Below, one piece after another: positions 53,401 to 60,900 of a stretch of DNA of 64,000 nt (within the stretch, counting starts at the first letter, position 1; each line of letters begins with the position of its first letter). A program made the position numbers and the translations under genes. The notes under the pieces were generated by a model. The model saw nothing but the letters and a program-made list of their open reading frames with translations. It was not told the DNA's origin and made no database searches. Source of the DNA: Charina bottae (Eukaryota > Chordata > Lepidosauria > Squamata > Charinaidae); contig JALMGJ010000002.1 in assembly GCA_023362775.1 (NCBI GenBank), forward strand, positions 74,377,414 through 74,441,413, in the 5' to 3' direction.

Positions 53401-55748
53401 TAGTTTGATTGCTATGTATGTATATATGATTCCACTGAACCTGTATAGTTGAGCATATTTCTAAATTATTTTACAGAGATGTGTTTGGCAAATTGTTTTT
53501 TGTTCCCAATATTGCTTTTATTATATCAGCACTGAGGTAAATTTCAGCAAAACTAGAACTATATTTCACCAATCATCTAATTGAGTTTGAGACCCAATAA
53601 ATTTCAGACAAAGTTATGGATATATGCAAAGTCAAACATGTTTGTTATGAATTTGTTTCCAGTATTATTTCTACGAATATCACTTTCATGAGATCAGGCA
53701 AAGACCAAGACATGTGTGCCCATATGCTGTTGTATCGTTTTTGTACAAGGATGAAAAAACGCAAAAATACTTGCCTCAAGTAAGGTGAGTGAAGGCTTTA
53801 CTTATATTTTTAAAAGTATTAATACGACTTATATTTAATCAAACCATTTATATGCTATTTACACTCTGTTAAAGCAGCAAGTAGTACTTGTGTAAACAAG
53901 TAGGTTTTAAATTCTCCCTAAACTGGAGCTTCCTTCGGCTGCAAAAGCAATTTGCTCTACAACATGGAAAGAGCTAAATTCAGTTTTTTGCAGCCATTAG
54001 CCTGCAAATCATGTCAATAATATCAGCCGCAACATACATCTGAGAGATACACTTTCATGCCTAGTACTAAATGAAGACAACCTTGGTCTTTCTATAATTT
54101 CTGGGGTATAACATTGTTAACAGGCTCAAATACTAGTTTTGGTTTTTTATGGGTAAAATATATGTAAGTGAATTCTTTTTTTTTTTCTGAAAAAAATTGG
54201 TGCATATTTTCATGTTCCTTAGCTATGCTTAACATCAGCCCACTGGTATTTTAGCGTGTCCCAATCTCTGATCACAGAATACCCTGAAAGGCTCCCTCAC
54301 AATTCTCAGTTGCTTTCTTTTTCTGCCCCACCCCAGTGATTCAAATCAGTTAAGGTGCTGCCGTTTAATGTATTTCAGGGCTTTGGTTCAGATGGCAATG
54401 ATCTTCGGATATTGCTTGATTCACATTTACAGTGCCAAAATTAAAACCTTTTGACTACTTGTCATAGAAATTGAGGAAGGCATTTTATTTTAAGGGAGAA
54501 AGTAATTGTGGGAAACACTGCAAACTTCAAAATCTTCAGCAAAATAGTGACAAACTACAGTATTTAAGCTGTAAGAAACAAGTTTATTGGCCAAGAAATA
54601 GAAACAGGAGGCCTCCAAAATCCTAACTATAATCCTGAACATGTCCTGGGAAAATGAAGACACTTAAAATTGCAGTAAATTGATAATTGAGCTACCAAAT
54701 GAGAGATAAAGTAAAGGTAAAGGTTCCCTAATGAGAGATAGCTTCCCATTAATAGAATCCCTGGTGGCCTCAGTTTGGCTTAATGAAGTTCAGGTTATAT
54801 AAACTTGCGGTTGAGATTCTTGGTATATTATTTTGGAATGTCCCTGTGAAAAAGATAATTCATTTTATTTCATCAACATATTTAATGCTTCATGATTAAT
54901 TTATTCAGTGTTTTAGGAGTAGCACTATCCAGATTATTTTATGCATGCTCTCTCTGTGTGTTCCATAGTTTCCCTTTGGGATTTGTTGCTTTGCTGAAAT
55001 TCTAAGAAATAATAAGTTGGATATATTTTGGAAATAATGAGGGACATTTAGATTTTATTTATTTATTTGCTTAGCCTAGGGGAGGTAATTGTTGCAGCAA
55101 CCAATTGACCAAAAACTGACAAGCCGGATTTAAGAAAAATGAACATTTCTGCTGAGCTTACGAGTGGAAGATAAATTATAAATGCAGATGATAACAACAA
55201 CTAGATAAATTAAAAGGAATAATCAGAGAATGAAAGTCAATCTATACATTAATTTGAGACATCCACAAGGTTTACAGGTTTGGAGTGGTCTTATTAATTT
55301 GGTTAAGCCCTCGTTAATCTTTTCTGATAGGCTGGTAGGAAGAAAGCGTTTTGGTTTCAGCTGATGCCTGGCAGAGAAACAAGAAATACTGTCCTTTCCA
55401 GCAGGTGACTTCAGACATTATTTGGCTGCAGTGTTAAAAAATGCATAGCTTTAACAAGTAGCTTTAACCAAGAAACCTCCACTATCTCCATATTGTTTTG
55501 AAAGGTGTGGAAGTAGCTGATGGGCTGTGGATGGTCAGTGAAATATTGAAGTCCTATACAGCTCTGAATATCTCTCTTCCATCCATTCTTTTCTATATGA
55601 AAAAAATGTTTTATAAATTGTATACAGTTATGCTGTAAAATCAAGATTTTATTACATGCAATAAAAATGCACTGTCTCTGCATTTTTAAAATTCTAACTA
55701 TTTATTTTGCTTGTAGATCAAAGACTTCTACTATGGATAAGAATACTG
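32128..55748 (+). CDS. TASOR: TASOR (FAM208A), HUSH complex subunit, first 8 exons
   Basis: Eight exons (32128-32494, 38897-39042, 41332-41424, 44962-45034, 45924-46015, 46554-46721, 53663-53784, 55717-55748) join in frame to 364 residues; the gene runs past the window. TASOR assembles HUSH with MPP8 and periphilin and directs H3K9me3 silencing of L1s and intronless DNA in the nucleus. Residues 1-110 are a low-complexity acidic/Ala-rich leader. [11 protein letters not shown] is followed by the catalytically dead PARP-like domain (about 115-350): [66 protein letters not shown]. These match TASOR rather than TASOR2. The start is the first ATG of the open frame, in a YY1-like context; Met7 is an alternative. 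All junctions are GT/AG and phases agree. Confidence 0.94.
32495..37180. other. TASOR intron 1, first part
   Basis: About 4.7 kb. The first 500 bp are GC-rich promoter-proximal sequence with by-product open frames. The rest is AT-rich with no element termini recognised, apart from a small palindrome at 36489-36558. It is notably poorer in mobile DNA than later introns. Confidence 0.5.
36489..36558. repeat. Small imperfect palindrome
   Basis: Arms GTGTTTTAGATTACAAC and GTTGTAATCTAAGACATC pair over about 15 bp around a 30-base centre. It is possibly a MITE remnant; no target duplication was recognised. Confidence 0.45.
37181..37404 (-). mobile_element. Bov-B-tailed tRNA SINE
   Basis: On the minus strand: GAGCCAATTTGGTGTAGTGG head with A-box, GGTCTAGTCCC at the B-box position, body GTGACCTTGGGCCAGTCACT, then CTTGCCAAGAAAACTGCAGG, ending with ATCGGACACGACTG, the Bov-B 3' tail. 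This joins a tRNA head to a Bov-B tail, as in Sauria SINEs mobilised by Bov-B. Confidence 0.8.
37405..38896. other. TASOR intron 1, last part
   Basis: AT-rich with a poly(G) run near 37697-37708. No exon or further element identified before the acceptor CTGTAG at 38891-38896. Confidence 0.5.
38897..39042 (+). CDS. TASOR: TASOR exon 2
   Basis: Acceptor TCTCTGTAG and donor GAG/GTGAGT. It encodes [18 protein letters not shown] through SELLEKE, the start of the PARP-like fold. Confidence 0.94.
39262..39475 (+). mobile_element. tRNA SINE, forward
   Basis: Head GAGAGCCAGTTTGGTATAGT, body GTGACCTTGGGCCAGTCACT, CTTGCCAAGAAAACTGCAGG, end near GGAGTCAGCACTGACTC. The same family as 37181 and 25584, lacking a clean Bov-B tail. 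Confidence 0.75.
39683..39948 (+). mobile_element. Penelope-derived palindrome, family B
   Basis: Flanked by a 14-bp duplication ATAGATCAGTATTA (39669-39682, 39949-39962). Inverted arms carry GAAACGTTAGGAACC and the stem GCTGGCCACAGATGCTGGC. The minus-strand arm (39776-39731) keeps CTGAAGA, while the plus arm has CCGAAGA, a core change. The tail GTGAAAGCCTTCGACAA follows. No coding capacity. Confidence 0.8.
40563..40807 (-). mobile_element. SINE with LINE-like tail
   Basis: Minus-strand head with GGTTAAGGCAACGGGCTAG, body GTGACCTTGGGCCAGTCACT, then CCTCACAGGGTTGTTG and a CCGCCTTGAGTTATT plus (AATAA)n tail. The 3' tail differs from the Bov-B type at 37181, so it is a different subfamily. Confidence 0.65.
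41332..41424 (+). CDS. TASOR: TASOR exon 3 (31 codons)
   Basis: Acceptor CTTTTGAAAG and donor TTG/GTAAGA. It encodes [18 protein letters not shown] and [11 protein letters not shown]. Confidence 0.92.
41632..41905 (-). mobile_element. Penelope-derived palindrome, family B, reverse
   Basis: A 274-bp copy in the opposite orientation to 39683-39948, flanked by the 13-bp duplication ATGTAGAAGATTG (41619-41631 and 41906-41918). Both arms keep CTGAAGA and GAAACGTTAGG. Its unique tail is at the left end (TTGTCGAAGGCTTTCAC). Confidence 0.82.
41812..41856 (+). ncRNA. Hammerhead-ribozyme-like motif, family B
   Basis: CTGAAGA (41817-41823), one unpaired base, stem II GCTGGC pairing with GCTGGC through two G-U wobbles, then GAAAC (41844-41848) and GTTAGG. 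CCT before the core pairs with AGG after it as a short stem I. ACGT would form stem III only between two molecules. This resembles small Penelope-associated hammerheads reported to cleave as dimers. Activity untested. Confidence 0.5.
42184..42419. mobile_element. hAT MITE, CAGAGCTTTCC family
   Basis: Begins CAGAGCTTTCCAAACT and ends AGTTTGGAAAGCTCTG, a perfect terminal inverted repeat. The 8-bp duplication GACTACAG lies at 42176-42183 and 42420-42427. The interior has GTGTGTCG and CTGCTGTAAGAG(T/C)GTGT repeats. Confidence 0.85.
42471..42742. mobile_element. hAT MITE, same family, next to a larger hAT
   Basis: Begins CAGGGCTTTCCAAAG and ends TTTGGAAAGCTCTG, with duplications CTTTAGAG at 42463-42470 and 42743-42750. 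The right duplication also serves as the left one of the next element. Confidence 0.85.
42751..44299 (-). mobile_element. hAT transposon, internally deleted, BED-finger transposase
   Basis: A 1549-bp element with ends CATGGGTGTCTAACC and (other strand) CAGGCGTGTCCAACCC. Flanks are CTTTAGAG and TTTTAGAG. Minus-strand pieces: 43832-43638 has a BED zinc finger ([10 protein letters not shown] ... HYTEKH), 43671-43450 has [21 protein letters not shown], and 43501-42935 has the C-terminal dimerisation region ([20 protein letters not shown]). The central catalytic region is missing and frames are broken. It resembles the hAT family that gave rise to GTF2IRD2 and ZBED-type host genes. A non-coding tail on the right carries GCACTGCCCCTTCCCC. 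Confidence 0.8.
44441..44502. repeat. Perfect 20-bp inverted repeat
   Basis: ATCCAAAGGAGGATCGTTAA at 44441-44460 and its exact reverse complement at 44483-44502 enclose 22 bases. It directly precedes the family A Penelope piece and may be part of that element's longer left end. Confidence 0.7.
44503..44733 (+). mobile_element. Penelope-derived element, family A, one arm
   Basis: Shares GGTCACACAGC and ATTTAAGGATTCCCTTAC with the spacer of 28023-28294, then a full ribozyme-like arm and the tail ending CTTCATCGACA. Only one arm is present, with a longer left part. The left limit is approximate and no duplication was recognised. Confidence 0.65.
44612..44661 (+). ncRNA. Hammerhead-ribozyme-like motif, family A
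   Basis: CTGAAGA at 44619-44625, one unpaired A, seven-pair stem II (44627-44633 with 44638-44644, one G-U) closed by GGAT, then GAAAC at 44645-44649 and GTTTC. Stem I pairs CTCAG (44613-44617) with CTGAG (44657-44661) across a small internal bulge. Stem III (ACGT) has no loop and would need a second molecule. The best preserved copy in the window. Confidence 0.55.
44962..45034 (+). CDS. TASOR: TASOR exon 4
   Basis: Acceptor TTAATTTCAG and donor ATGG/GTAATT, ending in phase 1. It encodes [17 protein letters not shown] and GSPSM. Confidence 0.92.
45519..45690. repeat. Large near-perfect palindrome, unassigned
   Basis: Arms of about 82 bp (45519-45600 and 45609-45690) are inverted copies around an 8-base loop CCCGCATT. 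Ends read AGGGTTGTTAA. Few mismatches by eye. No target duplication, transposase or known termini were recognised; probably a MITE of unknown type. Confidence 0.75.
45924..46015 (+). CDS. TASOR: TASOR exon 5
   Basis: Acceptor CATCTTACAG and donor AAAG/GTAAGT. It encodes [16 protein letters not shown] and [10 protein letters not shown]. Confidence 0.94.
46554..46721 (+). CDS. TASOR: TASOR exon 6 (56 codons)
   Basis: Acceptor AATATTTTAG and donor CAG/GTAAAA. It encodes [15 protein letters not shown] through [12 protein letters not shown] to YRAYERTQ. Confidence 0.94.
47808..48022 (+). mobile_element. Bov-B 3' end fragment
   Basis: CACTGGAAAAGACCCTGATG through CACGAAGAGTCGGACACG and a CAACAACAACAA tail. 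A 5'-truncated copy inside the old LINE. Confidence 0.85.
48419..48780 (-). mobile_element. Bov-B 3' end fragment, reverse
   Basis: Reverse copy beginning TGTTGTTGTTCAGTCATTT, with an 8-bp flanking duplication GGAATGAT at 48411-48418 and 48781-48788. Its longest open stretch encodes the Bov-B C-terminus ([20 protein letters not shown]). Confidence 0.88.
49271..50138 (+). mobile_element. Tc1-type transposon, internally deleted (CAGTGGTACC family)
   Basis: 868 bp between TA dinucleotides (49269-49270, 50139-50140). Ends CAGTGGTACCTAAA and the inverted match. A remnant of the transposase C-terminus survives ([32 protein letters not shown]); the DNA-binding part and first catalytic Asp are deleted. 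A poly(G) run sits near 49960. It interrupts the old LINE just before its VDLE motif. Confidence 0.85.
50154..50468. mobile_element. hAT MITE, CAGGGCTTT family
   Basis: Begins CAGGGCTTTTCAAAG and ends TTTGGAAAGCTCTG, with duplications ATTTAGAG at 50146-50153 and 50469-50476. GC-rich interior with GGCGGC repeats and TTGTGTCGCGACACACAG. Confidence 0.85.
50575..50749 (-). mobile_element. Bov-B 3' end fragment, reverse
   Basis: TTGTTGTTCAGTCGTTCAGT through CTTCTCCTTTTGCCCTCAGT. CATG flanks both sides, too short to be sure of a duplication. Nearly identical to the matching part of 48419-48780. Confidence 0.82.
50911..52507 (+). mobile_element. Tc1-type transposon, young and nearly intact (CAGTGGGGC family)
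   Basis: 1597 bp between TA dinucleotides (50909-50910, 52508-52509). Terminal inverted repeats of 199 bp (50911-51109, 52309-52507) differ at one base by eye. The transposase starts at ATG 51277 ([16 protein letters not shown]) with paired helix-turn-helix DNA binding, then catalytic [21 protein letters not shown] and LNPIENLW, the DDE triad. One small deletion or frameshift near 51965 breaks it: frame 51277-51969 stops and the rest reads on in 51966-52292, ending GNKGYITKY. Otherwise the protein is full length. It closely recalls Tc1 elements common in fishes. Confidence 0.92.
53663..53784 (+). CDS. TASOR: TASOR exon 7
   Basis: Acceptor TTGTTTCCAG and donor GTAAG/GTGAGT, ending in phase 2. 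It encodes [26 protein letters not shown] and [13 protein letters not shown]. Confidence 0.94.
53785..55716. other. TASOR intron 7, nothing identified
   Basis: AT-rich; only a short AAAGGTTCCC word near 54718, shared with the 30865 repeat. No exon or element termini recognised. Confidence 0.45.
55717..55748 (+). CDS. TASOR: TASOR exon 8 (small)
   Basis: Acceptor TTGCTTGTAG and donor ACTG/GTAAGA enclose 32 bp that continue the phase from exon 7 and end in phase 1: [10 protein letters not shown]. It resembles the variable linker after the VSF strand in TASOR (SRSNSFNTDRN in human as recalled). The next exon, expected to encode FNYTLWKGQ-like sequence, is not in the window. Confidence 0.75.
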
Positions 55749-55797
55749 GTAAGAATTGAATTACTAAATAAAGTTGTGGGTATTATTAACTTATGTA

Positions 55798-56168
55798 CAG
55801 GTAGTCCTCAGTTAACAACTGCTTCGTTCAGCAACCGTTTGAATTTATGACAGTGCTGAAAAAGTAGATTTACGACCGGTCCTTGAACTTACAAACATTG
55901 CAGTGTCCCCACAGTCACATAAACGTGATTTGTGTGCTTCACAACTGGCGTGCATTTATGATAGTCACAGCATCCCGTGGTCATGTGATCACCAATTGCG
56001 ACCTTCATAGCCAGCTTCTGACAAGGAAAGTCAATGGGGAAGCTGGCAGTAAGTAGCAAGCATATGACATCACGCTTAACCACAGCAGAACTGACATAAG
56101 TCAGGTGCAGTCATGTGATGTTTCACTTAAGAGTTACCTAATTGAGGTTGTTAAGTGAGGACTACCTG
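55798..56168. mobile_element. mariner-type MITE (copy 3)
   Basis: Begins CAGGTAGTCCTCAGTTAA and ends TTAAGTGAGGACTACCTG; TA at 55796-55797, while the right TA has mutated to CA. It starts 49 bp after the exon 8 donor. Confidence 0.8.
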
Positions 56169-57870
56169 CAGTTGTGATGTCCTTTCTACAAAGGAATGGA
56201 TGCTCTTCTGTTTTACATATATTAAAAAAAATATTTCTTCCATAAAACAATTCTGATTTTTCTAGTTAGAATTAATCTATTAAGAGTTTTAAAGATAGAG
56301 TTATATTCTGGGCTACCATAGATAGGGCTCTCTGTTAGAACATTCTTCTGTTGAAAGGTAGGAAACCAGAGTAGGGTTTCACTGACACATTTCACAAAAC
56401 TTCTCTGTGTTCACAGAACTGGGGGACTTGAATAAAATAAGGAGTCTTTCACTAATTTGAAAAATACAAATAAAAACAATAAAATGTAAGGAGAGCTGAA
56501 CTAGGCCTGAAGGCTAAATCTAATTCATTGAACTGACTCAATAAGCTGGAGGCTGTTGGAGGATAGGGCTTAACAGAGTAACACCAGATTCATGATGTTA
56601 TTTATTTTTCTATGACATCACTCCTTGCACCTTCTGATTAGGGAAGGTTTCTTTGTTGGTGCCTTACTCTTCCCACAGATGCAGATGCAGGTAAAGTAGA
56701 GCCTGTTTTTTCCTGGTGTTTTTGCAGAAACAGTAGCAGGATTGGTTGGTATTCAGTTTCACATGTGATTTGCTCTTCTTAAGTGAGAAATGTAAGGCAT
56801 GGACAAAGCAGAATTAATCTTATAAATGCCTTGGCAAGGGGATAGTCTAGTTTATTGAACTAGATTAGGTCTGCAGACCAGAGTTTACTATGCATGATTT
56901 AAATTGTAGAAAGAAATCACTTAAGTACCAAATAGGAATATTGTATTTCAGAGATGCAGTCTCAAACTCCATGGTCACATATGGTCTCCTAAGCCTTTTC
57001 CCCTGAGTTCCCTAAAAGTTCTCATATGACACAAGGTGAAAATTATTAAATAGATGACTGCAGATTAATATTCACTATACTGTATTTAAGTTTAATTACA
57101 ATTGATTGCAAATAAAACAGAATTAGAATGTGAAAATTTAGGAAATGTTAAAACAATGGGAAAGTATTCAATCTTCCCCCGTTTACTCTCCCAGAAAAAA
57201 AATGGAAAACTTAAGAAAATTTGAAATAAGTATTTGAAAGTCACTTTATTATTTTGAGTTGCATAGTGAGTGGGTGGCCATACAAATTGAAATAAATAAA
57301 TATTATATATAGTAGGAGTGTACGCAAAACAGAAACGGTGATTCATTTTGAACACAGTGTCACAGTGCAAACACATTGTGTCCTGGACATTTTACCAAGC
57401 TACTCTACTTTGGTTGCAGTTAGCAGAAACAAAATCCAGAATGTTTTATTCCAGGTTTCTGCTGAAATAAAACCTGCAAGAATCTGGAATGATTTTACAG
57501 GGCGATTGCACCAAGGTTGGCACATATCACTCTCTCTCTCCCTTCTTCCCTGTAACAGGTCCCTAGACAACGTATTTCACCTGCCTGCCTTCCCAATCTT
57601 CCCAGCACCAGTGCTGTTGGCCTTTTCCCACTGTTCTCTTCCCCTATCCCCCCCCCCCCCAAATCTCCACCCGCCTGGAACAGTTTTACTTCTGTCTGGA
57701 TCTGGAACAAAATAGGCTCATTTTATTATTTATTATTGTTCATTTAATTTGATTTCAGTGCTGCCTCCCTCCAGATTTTGTTCTCTGTCCATATGAAACT
57801 TGCACGTTTTGGTTTGGAAGCAGTTATCATGCAATGAACTGTTTGGACATAAACTGTTTTGCACATCTGT
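56169..57870. other. TASOR intron 8, nothing identified
   Basis: AT-rich, with a CT-rich stretch and a poly(C) run near 57650-57660. No exon found. Confidence 0.45.
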
Positions 57871-57901
57871 AATGTAAAAAAACTGGTTTAAATGTATAAA
57901 T

Positions 57902-60900
57902 TTAAACGTGATTACGTTTAAACGTATAAACGTATAAATTTAAAGTGATCCTTCATGGATCACTGCCTTGTGGCGAAGGGGCTTGCTTAACTCAATGAAG
58001 TCAGGTCAAGACGGACAGGTCATGACGGAGAGTTCTGACAAAACGTCCACTGGAGGAGGGAATGGCAAACCACTGCAGTATCCTTGCCAAGAAAACCCAT
58101 GGACAGTATCAAAAGGCTAAAAGATATGACGCCGGAAGATGAGCCCCTCAGGTCGGAAGATGTCCAATATGCTACTGGGGAAGAGCGGAGGGCAATTCCG
58201 AGTAGCTCCAGAAAGAGTGAAGCAGCTGGGCCAAACCCGAAAGGACGCTCAGTTGTGGATGTGTCTGGAAGTGGAAGGAAAGTCCGATGCTGTAAAGAAC
58301 AATACTGCATAGGAACCTGGAATGTAAGATCAATGAATCAAGGTGAGCTGGATGTGGTCAAACATGAGATGACAAGATTGAACATCGACATATTGGGAAT
58401 CAGTGAACTAAAATGGACAGGAATGGGCAAATTTAATTCAGGAGACCATTATATATACTACTGTGGGCAAGAATACCTTAGAAGAAATGGAGTAGCTCTC
58501 ATAGTTAATAAAAGAGTGGGAAAGGCAGTACTGGGGTACAACCTCAGAAACGACAGAATGCTTTCAGTTCAAATCCAAGGCAAACCATTCAACATCACAG
58601 TAATCCAAGTCTATGCCCCAACCACTGATGCTGAAGAAGCTGCAGTTGACCGGTTCTATGAAGACCTCCAACACCTTCTAGAACTAACACCAAAAAAAGA
58701 TGTCCTTTTCATCATAGGGGACTGGAATGCTAAAGTAGGAAGCCAAAAAATAACCGGAATAACAGGCAAGTTCGGCCTCGGAGTACAAAATGAAGCAGGG
58801 CAAAGGCTAATAGAGTTTTGTCAAGAGAACACGCTGGTCATAGCAAACACTCTTTTCCAACAACACAAGAGACGACTCTACACATGGACATCACCAGATG
58901 GTGAATACCGAAATCAGATTGATTATATACTTTGCAGCGAAAGAGAAGCTCTATACAATCAGTAAAAACAAGACCTGGAGCTGACTGTGGCTCAGATCAT
59001 GAGCTTCTTATCGCAAAATTTAGGCTTAAATTGAAGAATGTAGAGAAAACCACTAGACCACTCAGGTATGACCTAAATCATATCCCTTATGAATATACAG
59101 TGGAGGTGAGGAATAGATTTAAAGGATTAGATCTGGTAGACAGAGTGCCTGAAGAACTATGGATGGAGGTTCATAACATTGTACAGGAGGCAGCAACTAA
59201 AACCATCCCAAAGAAAAAGAAATGCAAGAAGGCAAAGTGGCTGACTGACGAGGCTTTACAAATAGCTGAGGAAAGAAGGGAAGCAAAAGGCAAGGGAGAA
59301 AGGGAAAGATATAAGCAACTGAATGCAGATTTCCAGAGAATAGCAAGGAGAGATAAGAAGGCCTTCTTAAATGAACAATGCAAAGAAATCGAGGAAAACA
59401 ATAGAATGGGGAAGACTAGAGATCTCTTCAAGAAAATCGGAGATATCAAGGGAACATTTTGTGCAAAGATGGGCATGATAAAGGACAAAAAAGGCAGGGA
59501 CCTAACAGAAGCAGAAGAGATTAAGAAGAGGTGGCAAGAATACACAGAAGAACTATACAAGAAAGATCTTAATATCCCTGATAAATACGATGGTGTGGTC
59601 ACTGACCTTGAGCCGGACATCCTAGAGAGTGAAGTCAAGTGGGCCTTAGGAAGCATTACTAACAACAAAGCTAGCGGAGAAGACAGTATCCCAGCTGAGC
59701 TATTTAAAATCCTAAAAGATGATGCTGTTAAAGTGCTGCACTCAATATGCCAACAAATTTGGAAAACTCAACAGTGGCCACAGGATTGGAAAAGGTCAGT
59801 TTACGTTCCAATTCCAAAGAAGGGCAATGCCAAAGAATGTTCAAACTACCGTACAATTGCGCTCATTTCACATGCTAGCAAGGTTATGCTCAAAATCCTA
59901 CAAGCTAGGCTTCAGCAGCATGTGAACCGAGAACTACCAGAAGTGTAAGCTGGGTTTCGAAGAGGCAGAGGAACTAGAGATCAGATTGCCAACATTCGCT
60001 GGATCATGGAAAAAGCAAGAGAGTTCCAGAAAAACATCTACTTCTGCTTCATTGGCTACGCTAAAGCCTTTGATTGTGTGGATCACAACAAACTCTGGCA
60101 AATTCTTAAAGAGATGGGAGTACCAGACGACCTTACCTGTCTCCTGAGAAACCTGTATGCGGGTCAAGAAGCAACAGTTAGAACCGGACATGGAACAACC
60201 GACTGGTTCATAATTGGGAAAGGAGTATGACAAGGCTGTATATTATCACCGTGCTTATTTAACTTATATGCAGAGTACATCATGAGAAATGCCGGGCTGG
60301 ATGAATCACAAGCCGGAGTTAAGATTGCCGGGAGAAATATCAACAACCTCAGATATGCAGACGATACCACCCTAATGGCAGAAAGTGAAGAGGAACTAAA
60401 GAGCCTCTTGATGAGGGTGAAAGAGGAGAGTGCAAAAGCTGGCTTGAAACTCAACATTAAAAAAACTCAGATCATGGCATCTGGTCCCATCACTTCCTGG
60501 CAAATAGAAGGGGAAGAAATGGAAGCAGTGACAGATTTTATTTTCTTGGGCTCCAAGATCACCGCAGACGGTGACTGCAGCCATGAAATTAAAAGACGCT
60601 TGCTCCTTGGGAGGAAAGCTATGGCAAACCTAGACAGCATATTAAAAAGCAGAGACATCACCTTGCCGACAAAGGTCCGTATAGTTAAAGCTATGGTTTT
60701 TCCAGTAGTAATGTAAGGCTGGACACCTGGAATTACAGGCAAGCATGGTCTGGGAGAACAAAATGAAGCAGGACATAGGCTGATAGAATTTTGCCAAGAC
60801 AACTCACTGTGCATAACAAACACTCTCTTCCAACAACCTAAAAGACGACTTTATACATGGACTTCACCAGATGGTCGACACCGAAATCAGATTGACTACA

